Assembly: GCA_016703125.1 (NCBI GenBank)
Contig: JADJCR010000005.1
Location: forward strand, 124,001-188,000
Source: Micrococcales bacterium
Lineage (GTDB): Bacteria > Actinomycetota > Actinomycetes > S36-B12 > UBA10799
DNA: 64,000 nucleotides
Direction: 5' to 3'
Shown: positions 42,007-51,959 of the stretch, piece after piece
How the letters are laid out: every line of letters begins with the position of its first letter
How positions within the stretch are numbered: position 1 is the stretch's first letter
The notes under the pieces: generated by a model
Told to the model about the DNA's origin: nothing
Database searches by the model: none
The model's input: the letters and a program-made list of their open reading frames with translations, nothing else
Program-made: the position numbers and the translations under genes

Positions 42007-42581
42007 TCAGCCGGAGGTCGCGGCGATCAGGGAGGCGGCGAAGCGTATGGCACCGGCGACGACGTCGTCGCCGTCGGCGGCCCGGGACACCCGCAGGCTC
42101 CAGTCGTCCATGGCCAGCGCACCGGTGTACCCGTGATCGGCCTCACACTGGGGGTCCCCGCATGTGGCCGGCTCCAAGTCGATGCGACTGATGCTCCCCC
42201 AGTTGACCGTGAGGACCACCTCCGTCGGCAGGTCGCCGGGCCGGAAGTGCGCGGGGTTGTCCACAACCTCTGCACCACCACGGGGCCGATCGCCGCCAAC
42301 GGCACGGACTCCGTCGTGGAGGTCGCCTGCACTGCACCCTCGGGCTGACCGTCGGTGTGCTCATCGACGTGCACCACCAGCAGTCGGGTGTCGGTGAGCA
42401 GGAGCACCGTTATGTGCCGGCGGATCTCGTCGGCGCGGTCGAAGGTCGTCTCGTGCTGCACGATGAAGTCACGGACCGGCTCGGCGCTGATGGCGCTGTC
42501 GAGGACATCCTGCACCACGTCGGGGTAGTAGCCGGTGCGCTCGATCGCCTGTCGCAAGGTGGGGCGGGTCGGAAGTGCCAT
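42007..42581 (-). CDS. DUF5998 family protein, one frameshift
   Basis: About 191 residues when joined. The first half (RQAIERTGYYPDVVQDVLD, then VHVDEH and TTESVPLAAIGPVVVQ) and second half (VVDNPAHFRPGDLPTEVVLTVNWGSISRIDLEPATCGDPQCEADHGYTG) are parts of one DUF5998 protein, normally beside sepH in actinobacteria. Restoring one base at the CC pair 42267-42268 joins them. Function unknown. Start ATG at 42581; ATG three codons earlier is possible. Confidence 0.82.
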
Positions 42582-42645
42582 GACATCCATCTTGACACTG
42601 CCGCCGAGGTGGCGGGCACGTCACATGTGCACAGCCGTCAGCCAC

Positions 42646-45333
42646 TCATCCCGGCAAGCGGCGCGCCTCAAGGTCGGCGCGGATCATGACCGGCCCGCAC
42701 CACGCCCCGGCGCCGACTACCGACAGGCTGCGGCCCGACACGATGATGGGGTTGAGTTCCAAGCGAGTGATCTCCGGTAGGTCGTCGGCCAGTTGCCCCA
42801 CCCGGTGGATCACACCGGCGAGCAGTTCGATGTCCACGGGGGCGAGTTCCGGTAGCCGAACAGCAGCGGCGGCCTTCGGGGCCTTGATGAGGTCGTCGAC
42901 GTCGCGGTCCGTCAGCGGTGGGATTCGGAAGCCTCGGTCCTGCAGCAGGCGGGTCACCTCCCCGGCGATCCCGAAGGACACCACCGGCCCGAACAGCGCA
43001 TCCTCACGCTTCTCGACCACGCAGGCCACGCCGGCGGGGGCCTGCTGCTGCAGGATGAGCCGCTTCTGAGCCTCCGGGGGCAGGGTGGCGATCAGCGACA
43101 GGTAGGCGGTGCGGACCGACGCCTCGTTCTCCAGGTTGATGCGCACTCCCCCGAGATCGGGGCGGTGCACAAGTCCCGGGTGAGCCGTCTTGATCACCAC
43201 CGGATACCCGATCTCGGTGGCCACCGCGACCGCTTGCGCCTCACTGGTCACCACATAGGAGTCCCACAGGTGGATCCCGTAGCACTGCAGGATCCGCTGG
43301 AGGTCGTCGTTGTCCATGGGCACCAACGACTGCTCGCCGTGCAGGGCCACAGCCCGGTCCCGGACCTCCTGCATGATGGTGCGGGCCTGGCGCGGTGAGA
43401 CGTCCGGCAGGACCGGAACACTGCCGCGGGGGGTGTCCAGCCACCTGGCGTAGGAGACCAGTGTCGCCAGCGCCTTGACTGCGGGTTCCACCTCGTGGAA
43501 GACGGGGACCGAGCCGCGGCCGGGCAGTCCGTGCGGCCCTTCCACCGGGATCACCCGGCGGTCGTGGTCCTCAGCCATCAGCACGGCCAGCATCGGCTTC
43601 GTGGACTCCTCGGCCAGATCGCGCAGAGCATCTCCGACACTCGGGTTGTCGCCGCGCATCACCGGCACGTGCAGGACGATCACGGCGTCGGTGTCCGGGT
43701 CCCCGATCGCCCCCTCCACGGCCTCGCGCAGTTGCCCGACGGCGGTGTCATGGTGCAGCAGCACGGGATCGCCGGCGACGTCGAGTCCGTTGGTCTCGCA
43801 GGCGTCGGCCGTGAGCACTCCCAGTGCGTCGCTGTTGCCGACGATGGCCACCCGGCGACCGCGCGGCAATGGCTGGAACGTCAGCAGGCTGGCCACGTCG
43901 AACAACTCCGACAGTGAGTCCACCTGCATCACGCCGGCCTGCTCGAACATGGCGTCGATGGCCGCCGCCGGCAAGGCCGTGCGCCGCACGGTGTGGCCCA
44001 GTGGCAAGGACTGCGTGCTCCGGCCAGAACGCACCGCGACGATCGGCTTGCGGGCGCCGAGCCGACGAGCCACTCTGGCGAACTTTCGGGGGTTACCGAT
44101 GCTCTCCAGGTACAGCAGAACGAGGTTCGTGGACTCGTCGTCCTCCCAGTACTGCAGGAGGTCGTTGGCGGACACGTCGGCCCGGTTGCCCGCCGAGACG
44201 AAAGTGGAGACGCCCAAGCCCCGGTCCCGCGCGGTCATCAGCAGGGAAACCCCCAACGCGCCGGACTGCGCGAAGAACCCGATGCGGCCCCGCAGGACGG
44301 GCGACGGGACGAGGGACGCGTTGAGTTGCACATGCGGATCGGTGTTCATGATCCCCAGCGCGTTGGGCCCGATGATCCGCAGCCCGTTGGCCCGCGCGTG
44401 CTGCACGAGGCGCCGCTGCAGGGCCCTGCCTTGGGAACCCGACTCGGCGAAACCTGCGCTGACCACGACCGCGCCCATGACCCCGGCGCGCCCGCAGTCG
44501 CTGATCGCATCCAGCACCTGCTCGGCCGGCACCGCGATGACGGCCAGATCGATGGGTCCCGGCGCCTCGCTCACGCTCGGGTAGCAGGCCACGCCGGCGA
44601 TCTCATCGACCTCCTGGTGGATCCCCACCAGCGGACCGGTGAACTCCGCGTCACGCAGGTTCTGCAGCAGGACATTGCCGACCGTTCCCTCCCTGCGACT
44701 GGCGCCCACCAGGGCCACACCGCGAGGTGCGAGCAGTGCCGCGATGGAGCGGGCCTCGGCCCGGTGCTCGCGGGCCTGCATCACGTCGCGCGACGACTGG
44801 GTGGGCTTGATGTCGAAGTGGAGTTTGACCACGCCCTCGTCCATGGCCTGCGACGGGGTGTACCCCGCTTCCTCGAACGTGGCCAGCATGCGCCGGTTGG
44901 TGGGCAGGACCTCAGCCACGAATCGCGTGATCCCACGCTCGCGCGCGGCCACCGCGAGGTGTTCCAAGAGGATGGAGCCGAGCCCGCGGCCCTGATGCTC
45001 ATCACTGATGACGAAGGCGATCTCGGCTTCGGCGCGGTCGATGCGGTCGTAACGGCCCACCCCGATGATCCGGCCCGCGATCAGCGCGAGGATCGCCACC
45101 CGGTCCACGAAGTCAACGGTGGTGAAGCGGCGCACATCCTTGTCGGTGAGCCGGGGGTACGCGGCGAAGAATCGGTAGTAGACCGTTTCCGCGGACAGGC
45201 TCTCGTGGAACGCGGCCAGCGCCTCGCCGTCCTCGGGGAGGATCGGGCGCAGGTGGCAGATCCGCCCGTCGCGCAGGATCACGTCGGCCTCCCAGTGTTC
45301 GGGGTACTCCTCCGACACCGGGTGCGAGGTCAT
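42646..45333 (-). CDS. Fused GNAT acetyltransferase / ADP-forming acyl-CoA synthetase-like protein
   Basis: An 895-residue fusion. Residues about 1-175 form a GNAT domain (acetyl-CoA loop DEHQGRGLGSILLEHL). Residues about 190-650 hold the CoA-binding and CoA-ligase domains (VALVGASRREGTVGNVLLQNL, IGPNALGIMNT, FFAQSGALGVSLL), and residues about 670-895 an ATP-grasp domain (GYPVVIKTAHPGLVHRPDLGG). It resembles Pat-type protein acetyltransferases and acetate-CoA ligases; actinobacterial relatives acetylate metabolic enzymes. Substrate uncertain. ATG with TACGGT 6 nt upstream. Confidence 0.85.
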   Translation of the reverse strand: MTSHPVSEEYPEHWEADVILRDGRICHLRPILPEDGEALAAFHESLSAETVYYRFFAAYPRLTDKDVRRFTTVDFVDRVAILALIAGRIIGVGRYDRIDRAEAEIAFVISDEHQGRGLGSILLEHLAVAARERGITRFVAEVLPTNRRMLATFEEAGYTPSQAMDEGVVKLHFDIKPTQSSRDVMQAREHRAEARSIAALLAPRGVALVGASRREGTVGNVLLQNLRDAEFTGPLVGIHQEVDEIAGVACYPSVSEAPGPIDLAVIAVPAEQVLDAISDCGRAGVMGAVVVSAGFAESGSQGRALQRRLVQHARANGLRIIGPNALGIMNTDPHVQLNASLVPSPVLRGRIGFFAQSGALGVSLLMTARDRGLGVSTFVSAGNRADVSANDLLQYWEDDESTNLVLLYLESIGNPRKFARVARRLGARKPIVAVRSGRSTQSLPLGHTVRRTALPAAAIDAMFEQAGVMQVDSLSELFDVASLLTFQPLPRGRRVAIVGNSDALGVLTADACETNGLDVAGDPVLLHHDTAVGQLREAVEGAIGDPDTDAVIVLHVPVMRGDNPSVGDALRDLAEESTKPMLAVLMAEDHDRRVIPVEGPHGLPGRGSVPVFHEVEPAVKALATLVSYARWLDTPRGSVPVLPDVSPRQARTIMQEVRDRAVALHGEQSLVPMDNDDLQRILQCYGIHLWDSYVVTSEAQAVAVATEIGYPVVIKTAHPGLVHRPDLGGVRINLENEASVRTAYLSLIATLPPEAQKRLILQQQAPAGVACVVEKREDALFGPVVSFGIAGEVTRLLQDRGFRIPPLTDRDVDDLIKAPKAAAAVRLPELAPVDIELLAGVIHRVGQLADDLPEITRLELNPIIVSGRSLSVVGAGAWCGPVMIRADLEARRLPG

Positions 45334-45339
45334 GGCTAC

Positions 45340-45345
45340 ACCGTA
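45340..45345 (-). promoter_or_regulatory. Leaderless -10 element of the GNAT/synthetase gene
   Basis: TACGGT on the minus strand, 6 nt before the ATG. Confidence 0.45.
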
Positions 45346-45429
45346 GCGATGGCCCGTCGCACGCGCCGATTCAGCGACTGTGGATCCCCGGCGATCCGAC
45401 ACGCCGGGCAGCGCTAAGATGTTTTCGAG

Positions 45430-45458
45430 TTGCCGTCCGATTCACTTATGAATACTTT
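45430..45458 (+). promoter_or_regulatory. Sigma-70-type promoter of the 50-residue gene
   Basis: TTGCCG (45430-45435), 17-bp spacer, TACTTT (45453-45458) in an AT-rich stretch. This would give a leader of about 60 nt with a small hairpin (GTGGG/CCCAC) before the ribosome site. Confidence 0.5.
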
Positions 45459-45524
45459 GTCAACGGCCGATACTCCGGTCGTGGGAAAGAACAGCCCACC
45501 TAGAGCATGTAATGGAGGTGCCTG

Positions 45525-45677
45525 ATGACCGCCGATTTGGGCCTTCTGCGCGAACGAGAGCAACTGCTCGTAGCCCGTATCGCCGCCACTGACGACCCGT
45601 TCTTGCGCGACAACCTGCAGAGCGACCTCCAGATGATCGTTGCGCAGATCGACGCGATCGCGAACTCCGCAGCCTGA
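45525..45677 (+). CDS. Small helical protein
   Basis: A 50-residue frame, ATG 5 nt after GGAGGT and preceded by a good promoter. The peptide (MTADLGLLREREQLL to IVAQIDAIANSAA) is predicted to be one or two amphipathic helices with leucine spacing suited to a coiled coil. No family recognised. Its own promoter and ribosome site make it a convincing small gene. Confidence 0.6.
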   Translation: MTADLGLLREREQLLVARIAATDDPFLRDNLQSDLQMIVAQIDAIANSAA

Positions 45678-45826
45678 TCGTCCCGGCAACGTTCCACACC
45701 TGTCATACAGGCGTCACCTCCGGGGATCTCCTGCAGTCCAGCCCCGCACGGCATCGATGACCGCACCGCCAGACCTGGCGTTCCATGACGCAGTAGGTTG
45801 GTCCTCACGTTCCACGGGAGTCACTA

Positions 45827-46963
45827 GTGCGCCGGCCTGGTTTGTCCTACGTGCTTGTCGCAGTACTGGCGTTCACCGCGACGCGAGTGGTGTCGCTGGC
45901 GGGCACCTTCCTCGCGGTCCCGGACGGCCAGTCATTCCTGCAGTTGCTCACGCTGACCTGGGATCCCCGGTGGTACCAGGCCATCGCCGCCCACGGCTAC
46001 GATGACGCCGCTGACCTGTCGCCGCAGTTGCGCGTCCTCTGCCCCGATCACACCCAGGTTGGTTGTGCGCGCACACCTGATCGCCACTCGAACTTGGCGT
46101 TCTTCCCGCTGTTCCCGGCCGCCATCAGGATGTTGTCCAGTGCCGGCATCGAGCCCTTGTTCGGGGCCCTGGTGCTGGCGACTACGGCGTCACTTGTGGC
46201 ATCGGCACTCATCGCACTCATCGCCAGGGACGTCTTCGACGAGCGGGCAGGGGTCATCGCCGTCGCGCTCTGGGGCGCCATGCCGGTCAACGTTGCTCTG
46301 TCCAGCGGGCGCCCGGAGTCCTTGTTCGTCGCCCTCGCGGCGGGCAGCCTGTGGCTGCTGGCCCGACACCCCGTGTGGGCCGCGGTACTGGCAGCACTGG
46401 CCGGCCTCACGCGCTTCCAAGCGATCGCCGTCATCGTTCCGGTGATGGTCGCCGCCTGGGTGCGGCCGAACCGGCTGACGACCCGATTGGCGGTCACCGC
46501 GATCGCCCCGCTCGGTCTCCTGGCATTCCTCGGCCTGGTCGCCCACCGCACCGGTCGGCTCGACGGCTGGCTGGCAGTGCAGCAGGAATGGCAGTCCGTG
46601 AGCGATTGGGGGGCTTCCAAAGTCCGCTTCCTCCACGAGCACCTCCTGCATGGCCCTCCGATCTTCCAGGTGGCGGCGTGGACGATCGTGGCTGCCTGCC
46701 TACTGTTCGTGGCGTCTCTGGTGCTGCGCTTGCCCTGGCCGCTCAACATGTACTCGGGGCTACTCCTCGCCGGTGTGATCGCCCAGGCGTCCTACCACCC
46801 GCACAGCATGCGCTTCCTGCTCATGGCATTCCCTCTCGTGTTCCCGCTGGCCGCATGGGGTCGCCGATTGCCCACCTGGCTGGCCGCTGTCGTCCTCCTC
46901 GGCCTGTGCGTCGCCTCTACCGCCTTCCAATCGGGGCTGTGGCCCAACCAGATCGACTTCTGA
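45827..46963 (+). CDS. PIG-V-like integral membrane glycosyltransferase
   Basis: A 378-residue membrane protein with about nine hydrophobic helices. The early motif DPRWYQAIAAHGYD and the loop NLAFFPLFPAAIRML match the PIG-V-type mannosyltransferase group of actinobacteria, which use polyprenyl-phosphate-mannose at the outer face of the membrane. HPHSMRFLLMAFPL near the C-terminus is also typical. The acceptor is unknown. GTG start with GGGAG 7 nt upstream. Confidence 0.78.
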   Translation: MRRPGLSYVLVAVLAFTATRVVSLAGTFLAVPDGQSFLQLLTLTWDPRWYQAIAAHGYDDAADLSPQLRVLCPDHTQVGCARTPDRHSNLAFFPLFPAAIRMLSSAGIEPLFGALVLATTASLVASALIALIARDVFDERAGVIAVALWGAMPVNVALSSGRPESLFVALAAGSLWLLARHPVWAAVLAALAGLTRFQAIAVIVPVMVAAWVRPNRLTTRLAVTAIAPLGLLAFLGLVAHRTGRLDGWLAVQQEWQSVSDWGASKVRFLHEHLLHGPPIFQVAAWTIVAACLLFVASLVLRLPWPLNMYSGLLLAGVIAQASYHPHSMRFLLMAFPLVFPLAAWGRRLPTWLAAVVLLGLCVASTAFQSGLWPNQIDF

Positions 46964-47056
46964 ACTGGGTGCCTCGCGACGCGGACGCGCCGACACCATC
47001 CACACCCGATGCCCCCTTCGCCGCCGATGTCGCGCTCCTGAGTGAGAATGAGGCCC

Positions 47057-49472
47057 ATGGCCTCCGGCACCCTGATCCCTCCTGACGAAGGACACGTGAC
47101 GGACATCGACGTCTCCGTCGAGATGAAGTCGAGCTTCCTCACGTATGCCTACTCGGTCATCTACTCCCGCGCACTGCCGGATGCCCGCGACGGCCTCAAG
47201 CCCGTGCAGCGCCGGATCCTCTACGAGATGGGTCAGATGGGCCTGTGGAACGACCGCGGCCACGTCAAGTGCGCACGAGTCGTCGGAGAGGTCATGGGCC
47301 GCTTGCACCCCCATGGCGACTCGGCCATCTACGACGCCCTGGTACGCATGGCACAACCCTTCTCCATGCGACTGCCCTTCGTCGACGGCCACGGGAACTT
47401 CGGGTCCCCGGACGACGGTCCGGCTGCGATGCGGTACACCGAATGCCGCCTCTCGGCGGCTGCTCGCCCGATGCTCGACGGGATCGACGAGGACGTTGTG
47501 GACTTCGTCCCGAACTTCGACGGCCGGGAGGTGCAGCCCGATGTGCTGCCCGCGGCCATTCCCGCACTGCTGGTCAACGGCACGACCGGCATTGCCGTGG
47601 GCATGGCCACCAACATGGCACCGCACAACCTCTCCGAGGTCATCGCGGCAGCGCGCCATCTGCTGAAGCACCCGCAGGCATCCCTGGAGACCCTCATGCG
47701 CTACGTGCCGGGCCCGGATCTGCCCACGGGCGGGCAGATCATTGGACTGGACGGGATTCGGGACGCGTACGCCACCGGACGGGGTGCCTTCAAGATCCGG
47801 GCCACCGCGCACGTGGAGTCCTTGACCCCGCGAAAGCGCGGGATCGTCATCACCGAACTGCCCTACGCGGTGGGCGGCGAGCGCATCATCGAGAAGATCA
47901 AGGAACTGCACGACGCAAAGAAGATCACCGGCATCACGGCCGTCACCGACCTGTCCGACGGAGAGCAGGGCACCCGCCTGGTGATCGAGGTCAAGAGCGG
48001 CTTCAACCCCGACGCCGTGCTCGCCGACCTGTACCGGCTGACCCCACTGGAGGACAACTTCACCATCAACGCCGTGGCCCTGGTCGGCGGTGCGCCACGA
48101 ACCCTGGGCCTGCGGGAGCTGCTGCAGGTGTTCCTCGACCACCGGGTCCAGGTCATCCTGCGGCGCAGCCGGTTCCGCCTCAAGAAGGCCCAGGAGCGCC
48201 TGCATCTCGTGGACGGCTTGCTCATCGCCATCCTCGACATCGACGAGGTCATCCAGGTGATCCGCGGCAGTGATGACACCGCGACTGCCCGCGAGCGGCT
48301 CATGAGCATCTTCGACCTCACGGTCGAGCAGGTGAACTACATCCTCGAGATGCCACTGCGCCGCCTGACGAAATTCTCCCGGATCGAACTGGAGGCCGAG
48401 CGTGACGATCTGCACGCGAACATCAGCGCCCTGGAGGAGTTGCTGGCCAGCGACGAAGTGTTGAAAGCGACGCTGGATGCGGAACTGGCCGAGGTTGCTG
48501 ACACCTTCGGTACCCCGCGGCGGACTGTGCTGCTCGACTCCGCGGGTCCCACCATCGCCAGTGCCGATCTCGAGATCCCGGACGAGGCCTGCCAGGTGCT
48601 CGTCAGCATCACCGGCATGGCTGCGCGGACCGCGTCGGCTGAGCCCCCACACGCCGGCACCAAGCGCGTGGCGCACGACGCGTTGCTGGCTGTGCTGCCT
48701 GCCACCACCCGGGGCCAGGTGGCCGTCGTCACGTCAGGGGGCCAGGTCGTGCCTCTGGAGGTGGTCGACCTGCCCGCGCTGCCGGGCACCGCCGACTCCC
48801 CCTCACTCAAGGCCACGGTGCAGGTCAAGGAATTCCTGCATCTGCCGCCGGACGCCGACGTCGTGGGAATTGCGACCTACGGGTCGACCCTGACACTGGT
48901 GACCGCGATGGGGAAGGTGAAGAGGTTCGTCGTCGAGCCGGGCAGCAGACAGGCCCTGGCCATGGACGCGAAGGACGAACTGGTCGCCGCCTTCGCTGCA
49001 GACGAGGCGGCGGATCTGGTTCTCATCAGTTCCGCGGGTCAATTGCTGCGCACCGGGGTCTCGACAGTCCCGGTCCAGGGCGCCGGGGCTCGCGGGGTCG
49101 CCGGCATGCGCCTGAAAGACGACGCTCGGGTCGTGGCGGCCGGCGCTGGCGCCGAACGGACGCTGGTGGTCACGGTGGCCGGTACCGGGGCGGCCGCCAC
49201 ATCCGTCAAGGTCGCCGCACTGAGCAGCTTCCCCGCACCGGTCGCGACGGGTCGGTGTGCGCTGCCACCGTCTGCTGGCAGCAGAATCCGCGCTGCTCAC
49301 CGCGGCGGTGGGCCCGGCTCCCCTGGCCTGCTCCCCCAGCGGCAAACCCCTGCCACTGCCCGACGTGGACGAACGCCGCGACGCCTCTGGCACCGCCAGT
49401 CCGGGGGCGAAGATCCTAATCGGTCAGGCGGCAGCGGCCCCGGATGCCGTCGACGCAGTCCTGTTCGACTGA
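47057..49472 (+). CDS. parC: DNA topoisomerase IV subunit A (ParC), frame broken near the C-terminus
   Basis: About 805 residues once joined. The N-terminal breakage-reunion domain has RALPDARDGLKPVQRRIL, PHGDSAIYDALVR and the catalytic tyrosine in AMRYTECRLS (residue 128). The C-terminal domain is a beta-propeller. Near 49240-49255 the frame shifts; restoring one G at each of two GG pairs gives a GRDGS-GVRCHRLL blade like other family members, and the true end is at 49472. Without that repair the frame runs into the downstream protease gene, an artefact. It pairs with parE at 54 kb. ATG start at 47057. Confidence 0.88.
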
Positions 49473-49570
49473 GCGGCTGCGTATGTCGGGTATCACCGGC
49501 CCCGACCGCGGTAGCCTTATGCGATTCGGGCCACAGGGGTGTGCCGCCCGCATGTGACGAGAGGGAGCCC

Positions 49571-51082
49571 ATGTCGACTTCAAGGATGCGCCTACGAACA
49601 GTTGCCGCGACACTGTTCGCGGCGGTCGTCTGCCTGGTGCCCGGCCCGGCCCTGGCCGCGGGGACCGAGGACACGCCACCCGCCACGCCCCTGGAGGAGG
49701 TACAGGCCCGCGTCCAGCCGGCGGTGGTCTACGAGGAGGTGACCTGGACCGGCTTCGTCTACGACGAGACGAACAAGCAGTATTTCACCGAGGACCCCTT
49801 CACCGCGACGTTCCAGTGCACCGGATTCGTGGTGAATCCCGATGGCTACATCGCGACCGCCGGGCATTGCGTCGACTACGACGCGAGCATCCGCGAGGCG
49901 ATTCTGACACAGGTCGTGGAGTGGGCTTACAACAACGACTATTACCAGGCCACCCCGTCGATGGACACCATCGCGACTTTCGCGAAGAACTGGCGCATCG
50001 ACGGCGCCAAGACCGAGGGCACGCCCGACCTGACGGTCAACGTCGCCTACGGAGTCAGTGTCTCCGGCGAGCCCTCCGGCAAGGCGCTGCCCGCGCGCGT
50101 ACTCGCCAAGCGGTCGTTCGACCAGGGCGATGTGGCCTTGTTGAAGATCGAGGCCCGCGATCTCACCGTGGTGCCACTGTCGGACAACGCAGACACCGGT
50201 GTCGGCACGCAAATCGTGTCCGTCGGCTACCCCGCTTCCGTCGACCTGGTCACCGATGCCAACTTCAACCCGAGTTTCAAGGAGGGCGCGATCAGCGCCG
50301 AGAAGACCGTCTCAGGTGGTCTGCTCCCGGTCTACGAGATCAGTGCAGCGGTCTCCGGCGGGATGAGTGGTGGACCCACCGTGGGTCTGGACGGCGACGT
50401 CATCGGTGTGAACAGTTTCAAGATCGAGGGTGAGACCCAGCCCTTCAACTTCGTGCAGCCTTCGCAGAACCTGCGGGAACTGATGCGCGGCGAAGGGGTG
50501 GACAACACCCTCGGAGAAGTCACCGACCTCTACCGCGCCGGACTCGCCGCATATTTCGACGGGAACCGGGAGGAGGCCATCGCGGACTTCGAGCGGGTGC
50601 TCGACCTCGTGCCGAGCCACCAGTTCGCCCAGGAGTACCTGCGCAAGGCGCAGGACCTGCCGGAGAGTTCGGGGTTGTTCTCGTCACCGCTGCTGTGGAT
50701 CGGTCTGTTGGTGCTCGCGCTCGTCGCGGTGGCAGTGGTGATCGCGATCGTCGTCAGTCGTCGCCGCAAGCCGGCAGCCGTGACCGCGGGCATCCCCGGA
50801 GCGACCCCAGCACCGGCTCCGGCGGCTGCCGATCTCACCCCGCCCCCACCGCCGGCATCGGCCACCCCGCCATCAGCGCCGGCAGTGGCCACTCCCCCGC
50901 CGCCACCCGAGCCGGGGCCCACGCAGCCGACGGAGGTGCTGCCGCCCGCTGAACCGGCTGAGCCCGAGAGCCAAGGCGCTGCCGACACCGGCGAGGAGTC
51001 CGGGGACCGGTTCTGCCCCAACTGCGGCAGACCGCACGAGGCCGATGACCGGTTCTGCCCCAAGTGCGGGCACGCCTTGTAG
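49571..51082 (+). CDS. Membrane trypsin-like protease with C-terminal zinc ribbon
   Basis: A 503-residue protein: signal peptide (1-30), S1C-type serine protease domain with His99 (TAGHC), Asp187 (GDVALL) and Ser266 (GGMSGGP), a short TPR-like helical pair (about 318-365), a transmembrane helix (about 373-395), a Pro/Ala-rich linker (about 405-475), and a C-terminal zinc ribbon with two CPxCG knuckles (about 480-503). The protease should face outside and the ribbon the cytoplasm, so it may carry a signal across the membrane. ATG with GGGAG upstream. It is downstream of parC but not coupled to it. Confidence 0.85.
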   Translation: MSTSRMRLRTVAATLFAAVVCLVPGPALAAGTEDTPPATPLEEVQARVQPAVVYEEVTWTGFVYDETNKQYFTEDPFTATFQCTGFVVNPDGYIATAGHCVDYDASIREAILTQVVEWAYNNDYYQATPSMDTIATFAKNWRIDGAKTEGTPDLTVNVAYGVSVSGEPSGKALPARVLAKRSFDQGDVALLKIEARDLTVVPLSDNADTGVGTQIVSVGYPASVDLVTDANFNPSFKEGAISAEKTVSGGLLPVYEISAAVSGGMSGGPTVGLDGDVIGVNSFKIEGETQPFNFVQPSQNLRELMRGEGVDNTLGEVTDLYRAGLAAYFDGNREEAIADFERVLDLVPSHQFAQEYLRKAQDLPESSGLFSSPLLWIGLLVLALVAVAVVIAIVVSRRRKPAAVTAGIPGATPAPAPAAADLTPPPPPASATPPSAPAVATPPPPPEPGPTQPTEVLPPAEPAEPESQGAADTGEESGDRFCPNCGRPHEADDRFCPKCGHAL

Positions 51083-51094
51083 GAGGCGGCCGCG

Positions 51095-51832
51095 TCAGCG
51101 CGATGACTCGTCGGACCGGCATGCCGGCACGGCCCGCAGGCGCCACCCGTGCTTCTTCCACCACGGCAGCAGCCGCTGCACGGCAGTGACTGTCTGAGCG
51201 TGCGTGTCGTGCATGAGGATCACGGCACCCGGCTTGGTGGCCTTGCGCAGGCGCGCGATCGTCCACGACAAGGGATGCGGCGACCAGTCGTCGACGTGCG
51301 CGGTCCACAGGACCGGCTGGAAGCCCACCCCGATGGCTGCTCTCGCCACTCGCCCATCGATCAAGCCGTAGGGCGGGCGCATGCAGGGGGCCATCGGCGA
51401 GCCCACCGCCCGTTGCGTGCTGCGCAATTCGCTGCGGACACGCTTGGTGCGGACCTGCGTCAGGCGCGGATGCCACCAGGTGTGGTTGCCGATGGCCTGC
51501 CCGTCGCGGTGCATGCGCCGGATCTGCGCCGGATTGCTCCTAGCCGGACCACCGGCGACGAAGAATGTTGCGCGCGCCCGGTGGCGGTGGAGCGCCCCGA
51601 GCAGCCGGGGAGTGTGCGCCGACGGCCCGTCATCAAAGGTGAGGTACAGGACCTTCTCATCGGTGCGAGGGCCCACGGCCGCGCGGTACCAGCCGGGCGG
51701 GTTCGGCACTCCCCTGCGCATCGCGGCCGGCCCGCCCCCCTTGTTCCACTCGACGTCGACGGTATTCGCAGCGGGCAGTACGGGCGCCACCACGACGACT
51801 GCCCCCACCACAGCCCCCACGACCCACGGCAT
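51095..51832 (-). CDS. Polysaccharide deacetylase (NodB domain)
   Basis: A 245-residue exported or membrane-tethered enzyme with an N-terminal hydrophobic segment. The NodB domain shows the metal motifs TFDDGPS and HTWWHPRL, the RPPYG region, and a late VILMHDTHA. It is predicted to remove N-acetyl groups from peptidoglycan or another polysaccharide. The nearest Shine-Dalgarno (GGAGG) is too close to the ATG, so the exact start is not certain. It is convergent with the protease gene. Confidence 0.85.
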   Translation of the reverse strand: MPWVVGAVVGAVVVVAPVLPAANTVDVEWNKGGGPAAMRRGVPNPPGWYRAAVGPRTDEKVLYLTFDDGPSAHTPRLLGALHRHRARATFFVAGGPARSNPAQIRRMHRDGQAIGNHTWWHPRLTQVRTKRVRSELRSTQRAVGSPMAPCMRPPYGLIDGRVARAAIGVGFQPVLWTAHVDDWSPHPLSWTIARLRKATKPGAVILMHDTHAQTVTAVQRLLPWWKKHGWRLRAVPACRSDESSR

Positions 51833-51947
51833 GCCTCCACACTGACACGCCGTGCGGGACCACGTCGTCGATGGACCCTTGAATTCACCTGCTTGTGCTG
51901 CCGGCGGGCACCGGCCGTGACTACCCGTGCCAGCGTGGGTGGGCGAC

Positions 51948-51953
51948 TAGGCT
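51948..51953 (+). promoter_or_regulatory. Leaderless -10 element of the redoxin-FNR pair
   Basis: TAGGCT, 6-nt spacer, ATG at 51960. Confidence 0.5.
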
Positions 51954-51959
51954 CGAATC

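Noticed and set aside
46760..48676. 638-residue minus-strand frame opposite parC
   Set aside because: Shadow frame; no start support or family motif, while the plus strand carries ParC active-site motifs.
47042..51082. One 1346-residue open frame joining parC and a trypsin-like protease
   Set aside because: The linking 80-110 residues are Arg/Pro/Gly-rich out-of-frame translation. The true parC end lies in another frame to 49472, and the protease has its own ribosome site, ATG and signal peptide at 49571.
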